A stretch of 9,386 nucleotides of DNA from Acholeplasmataceae bacterium (GTDB lineage: Bacteria > Bacillota_I > Bacilli_A > Acholeplasmatales > Acholeplasmataceae), in the NCBI GenBank assembly GCA_030656435.1, contig JAUSOA010000273.1, forward strand, positions 1-9,386, in the 5' to 3' direction. The notes beneath the pieces are model-generated. The model saw nothing but the letters and a program-made list of their open reading frames with translations. It searched no databases and was not told the DNA's origin. Positions 7,340 through 9,386 of the stretch are shown here, piece after piece. Position 1 is the first letter of the stretch. Each line of letters begins with the position of its first letter. A program made the position numbers and the translations under genes.

Positions 7340-7795
7340 ATGAAACAATCAACTTTTATTATGTTTAAACCGGATACAATCGAAAGAAAACTTGAAAACG
7401 AAATCATTCAAATTTTCATCGACAATGGATATAAGATTGAAAGAAGCAAGGAGTTCATTGTGGACGAAAGCTTGATATTAAAGCATTATGAAGATGTAAT
7501 CAAAGCAGTAAATAAAGACTACTTTAAAAATGCGGTCTTGAATGCATTCCTAGGAAAAAAAGTCATTGCGTATGAAATATCAAAGGATTCCTTAGATGTA
7601 GTTCATGAAGTACGTGAGCTCATTGGAGCAACAGACCCTTCAAAGGCACTGCCAACTTGTATTCGAGGTAAATATTGTATGGACTCAATCGAATCTGCGA
7701 TGAGTGAAAAAAGAATGGTAAAAAATTTAATTCATGCCTCTGATTCATTAGAGAGTGTCGAAAGAGAGATCAAACTGTGGTTTGATCATCAATAA
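7340..7795 (+). CDS. ndk: Nucleoside diphosphate kinase, long form
   Basis: Ndk moves the gamma phosphate from ATP to other NDPs and dNDPs through a phospho-histidine. From the ATG at 7340 the protein has 151 aa. Key residues are recognisable: K10 in FKPD, the Arg and Thr in VRELIGATDP, the Arg in CIRGKY, and Asn plus catalytic H132 in NLIHASDS. The usual Gly after the His is Ala here. About 10 extra residues (around MDSIESAMSEKRM) lie between the CIRGKY strand and the active-site His when compared with E. coli or human Ndk. From memory this resembles long-form and archaeal relatives. ATG 7340 is preferred over ATG 7328 because GGAG (7330-7333) is placed 6 nt before 7340, while 7328 has only an A run upstream. 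It is the first gene of an operon with the cupin and queG. Confidence 0.88.
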   Translation: MKQSTFIMFKPDTIERKLENEIIQIFIDNGYKIERSKEFIVDESLILKHYEDVIKAVNKDYFKNAVLNAFLGKKVIAYEISKDSLDVVHEVRELIGATDPSKALPTCIRGKYCMDSIESAMSEKRMVKNLIHASDSLESVEREIKLWFDHQ

Positions 7796-7805
7796 AGGAG
7801 TAATT

Positions 7806-8153
7806 ATGATTAAGAATATTAATGATTTAAAGAATATTGATTTTACGGGTCCATTGGTTAAAAATGCTAGTATGAAGGTGCTTGTTTCAAAAGAAGATGG
7901 ATGGAATGATCATGTCATGCGTATTGTTGAATTAGATAAAGATGGATATTCACCCAAGCACTCCCATCCGTGGCCTCATATCAACTATTTTCTTGAAGGT
8001 AATGGCGAGTTGGAAATCGACGGTATCATCACACCAGTTACAACAGGAAACTATGCATTTGTTCCAGAAAATACATTGCATCAATTTAGAAATACAGGAA
8101 TAAATACTTTTAAATTTATTTGTATCGTACCTACTGAAGGTCATAAATATTGA
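7806..8153 (+). CDS. Small single-domain cupin protein
   Basis: This 115-aa protein is one beta-barrel cupin. Motif 1 runs from GYSPKHSHPWPH to FLEGNGELEIDG, and motif 2 is YAFVPENTLHQFRNTG. Likely metal ligands are H52, H54, H58 (in the place often taken by Glu) and H92. A metal-binding enzyme or sugar/small-molecule-binding role is possible, but the substrate is not evident. The ATG at 7806 has AAAGGAG (7794-7800) 5 nt upstream, overlapping the ndk stop. A longer frame from 7755 overlaps ndk and has no such site. The gene ends in TGA at 8151-8153, the only TGA stop among the complete genes. queG follows in the same frame. Confidence 0.85.
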   Translation: MIKNINDLKNIDFTGPLVKNASMKVLVSKEDGWNDHVMRIVELDKDGYSPKHSHPWPHINYFLEGNGELEIDGIITPVTTGNYAFVPENTLHQFRNTGINTFKFICIVPTEGHKY

Positions 8154-8180
8154 TTTCATACTCAAGGGATGTGTTGTTTT

Positions 8181-9110
8181 TTGACTAATCAAGAGTTAAA
8201 AGAAGCTTTTCAAGCCCAATTTGATGTCGTAGGCATCATTCATACCAAAAGATATTTAGATGAAGCAAAACGTATGGTTAAAAAAATACCACAGGTTGAC
8301 TATCCAACGATGGTTGTTGTGGGACTTAATTATCCCATGCGTTTGATTAAGCATACCAAGACACATTTAATACCTTCTTTTTACACCTTCGGTAGTGATT
8401 ATCATACTGTTCTTAAAAATCGAATCAAACGAGTTATGGATCAAATGCCCTTTCTATATGAACTTGGTGTCGATAACCATCCACACGATGAGCGCTTAGC
8501 AGCTACGCTTTCAGGTGTTGGATATTTTGGAAAAAATCAGTTAATTATCAATGAATTTTTTGGAACCTATATTTTTCTTGGTATTGTATTTATTGATGTT
8601 TCACTTGAAGAGGAACTGATTCTAGAGATTTCTGATGATTGTGGAACATGTAGAAAATGTATAGATGCTTGTCCTACCAATGCGCTTTTTGAAGGTGGCT
8701 ATGAAGTAGAGAAATGTATGAGTCATTTTAATCAAAGCAAGCGTGCGCTATCAGAAGAAGAGATTGATGCAAATTATTTACTATTTGGCTGTGATATTTG
8801 TCAGATGGTATGCCCTAAAAATATAAAAAAGAAAACAACTCTCCACCCTGAATTTGAACTTTCTGGCAAGGAAATGGTTTCTATCGTTGATTTATTTGCA
8901 GATTCTGAAAAGGAATTTAAGGAAAAATACAAGGACATGTCTTATTTGTGGAAGGGGAAAACAATCTTAATGCGTAATGCTTTAACGATTTTGCACAAAC
9001 AAAAAAACACTCTCTATAATGATTTGATTGAAAAATCGATAGAAAAACATCAAACAACTTGGTATCACAATACTGCTTTAAAAATATTAGAAAAATTGAA
9101 GACTAAATAA
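8181..9110 (+). CDS. queG: Epoxyqueuosine reductase QueG (short form)
   Basis: QueG reduces epoxyqueuosine to queuosine in the wobble base of tRNAs for Tyr, His, Asn and Asp, using cobalamin and two 4Fe-4S clusters. The eight cluster cysteines are present: C154, C157, C160 and C164 followed by Pro, then C179, C204, C207 and C211 followed by Pro. The segment DERLAATLSGVGYFGKNQL (from D103) is the family's active-site block, and D98 is the probable catalytic Asp. About 309 residues are encoded, against roughly 380 in E. coli and B. subtilis, so the C-terminal HEAT-like part is shortened. I place the start at TTG 8181, about 12 nt after AAGGG (8164-8168). ATG 8169 is in frame but directly touches that site. 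It is the third gene of the ndk-cupin operon. Confidence 0.92.
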   Translation: MTNQELKEAFQAQFDVVGIIHTKRYLDEAKRMVKKIPQVDYPTMVVVGLNYPMRLIKHTKTHLIPSFYTFGSDYHTVLKNRIKRVMDQMPFLYELGVDNHPHDERLAATLSGVGYFGKNQLIINEFFGTYIFLGIVFIDVSLEEELILEISDDCGTCRKCIDACPTNALFEGGYEVEKCMSHFNQSKRALSEEEIDANYLLFGCDICQMVCPKNIKKKTTLHPEFELSGKEMVSIVDLFADSEKEFKEKYKDMSYLWKGKTILMRNALTILHKQKNTLYNDLIEKSIEKHQTTWYHNTALKILEKLKTK

Positions 9111-9154
9111 AACCCATACCTTAGTTTCTTAAAAATCTTAGGAATGGTTTTTTT
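9110..9154 (+). terminator. Intrinsic terminator after queG
   Basis: An imperfect stem (9110-9121 with 9140-9150, one A-A mismatch and one bulged C) is followed by T7 at 9148-9154. It overlaps the last base of the queG stop codon and closes the ndk-cupin-queG operon. Confidence 0.7.
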
Positions 9155-9162
9155 CTTTATGA

Positions 9163-9168
9163 TATAAT
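9163..9168 (+). promoter_or_regulatory. -10 box of the last, partial gene
   Basis: A perfect TATAAT within GATATAATTA lies 8 nt after the queG terminator T run and 36 nt before the ATG at 9205. The expected -35 region falls in the terminator stem and does not match the consensus. Confidence 0.5.
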
Positions 9169-9204
9169 TAACAATAGAATATTTAATTTTTGGGGTGGAA
9201 TTAT

Positions 9205-9386
9205 ATGAGAAGAAATAGACATTTTCCTGGAGGTCGCTTTCGATATAGAAATCTCACGGATGAAGAGATTTTAATAGAGATTTTGATCGTACTTTTTACA
9301 ATGATTACAGCATTGGTATTTTTCTTAGTTATCGAGTACGGTAGAATTCTCTTTATTGTTTTCATTGTTTTAGTGTTTGGCTTTTT
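9205..9386 (+). CDS. Small basic membrane protein (5' part, cut by window end)
   Basis: The ATG is preceded by a G-rich ribosome binding site (GGGGTGG, 9192-9198) 6 nt upstream, and the frame stays open to the window end, giving 60 residues. The start is very basic: R2, R3, R5, R11, R13 and R15, in MRRNRHFPGGRFRYR. After a short acidic stretch (TDEEILIE) come two hydrophobic segments, at about 25-42 and 48-60. By the positive-inside rule the basic tail should be cytoplasmic. A basic tail like this could touch lipid head groups or nucleic acid, but no family is recognised. It is transcribed separately from the queG operon. The C-terminus is missing. Confidence 0.75.
   Translation, partial: MRRNRHFPGGRFRYRNLTDEEILIEILIVLFTMITALVFFLVIEYGRILFIVFIVLVFGF

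Noticed and set aside
7755..7805. Longer cupin start at 7755
   Set aside because: It overlaps the end of ndk in another frame and lacks a ribosome site. AAAGGAG before 7806 is well placed.
8169..8180. QueG start at ATG 8169
   Set aside because: AAGGG ends at the base just before this ATG, leaving no spacing for a ribosome. It is kept as an alternative because ATG is the more common start codon.
7806..9110. Reading the window with the Mycoplasma code (TGA = Trp)
   Set aside because: The complete genes use TGG for Trp with no internal TGA, and the cupin and QueG each make a normal full protein with its own ribosome site.

Overview
The window is AT-rich bacterial DNA with short intergenic gaps, good Shine-Dalgarno sites and simple hairpin terminators. 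It carries lipoproteins with a classical lipobox, a single-membrane type of envelope, and stop codons TAA, TAG and TGA. Every complete gene encodes Trp as TGG and one gene ends at TGA, so the standard bacterial code is in use, not the Mycoplasma code. The overall look suggests a low-GC Firmicute or a deep Mollicutes-type lineage of the Acholeplasma/Izemoplasma kind. That placement is inference from composition and gene style, not from a marker gene.

Left part (1-1400): the 3' end of an unrecognised gene is followed, with a TAATG stop/start overlap, by a 60-residue lipoprotein. A perfect 15-bp hairpin then serves as a two-way terminator against a convergent GNAT acetyltransferase gene on the minus strand. 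The 255 bp at 1402-1656 hold divergent promoters.

Middle (1657-6129, plus strand): this is an envelope block. A lipid-anchored GH18 glycoside hydrolase (InlB-type repeat, Ig-like domain, catalytic domain) has its own promoter and terminator. A second transcription unit pairs a single-pass membrane protein carrying about four fibronectin-III-like modules with an MscS mechanosensitive channel. The channel's ribosome binding site overlaps the stop codon of the first gene. This pair is the most unusual arrangement in the window.

Right part (6192-9386): an EamA/DMT-type transporter on the minus strand converges on mscS, and its stop codon lies inside a two-way terminator stem. It diverges from a tight plus-strand operon encoding a long-form nucleoside diphosphate kinase, a small cupin and epoxyqueuosine reductase QueG. 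The cupin TGA stop and queG are in the same frame with no other stop between them. After a terminator, the window ends inside a small, very basic membrane protein gene.

No tRNA, rRNA, CRISPR array or mobile element was seen, and no gap exceeds 300 bp. I see a plausible uncharacterised module (FnIII-like protein plus MscS), but no clear defence or mobile system.
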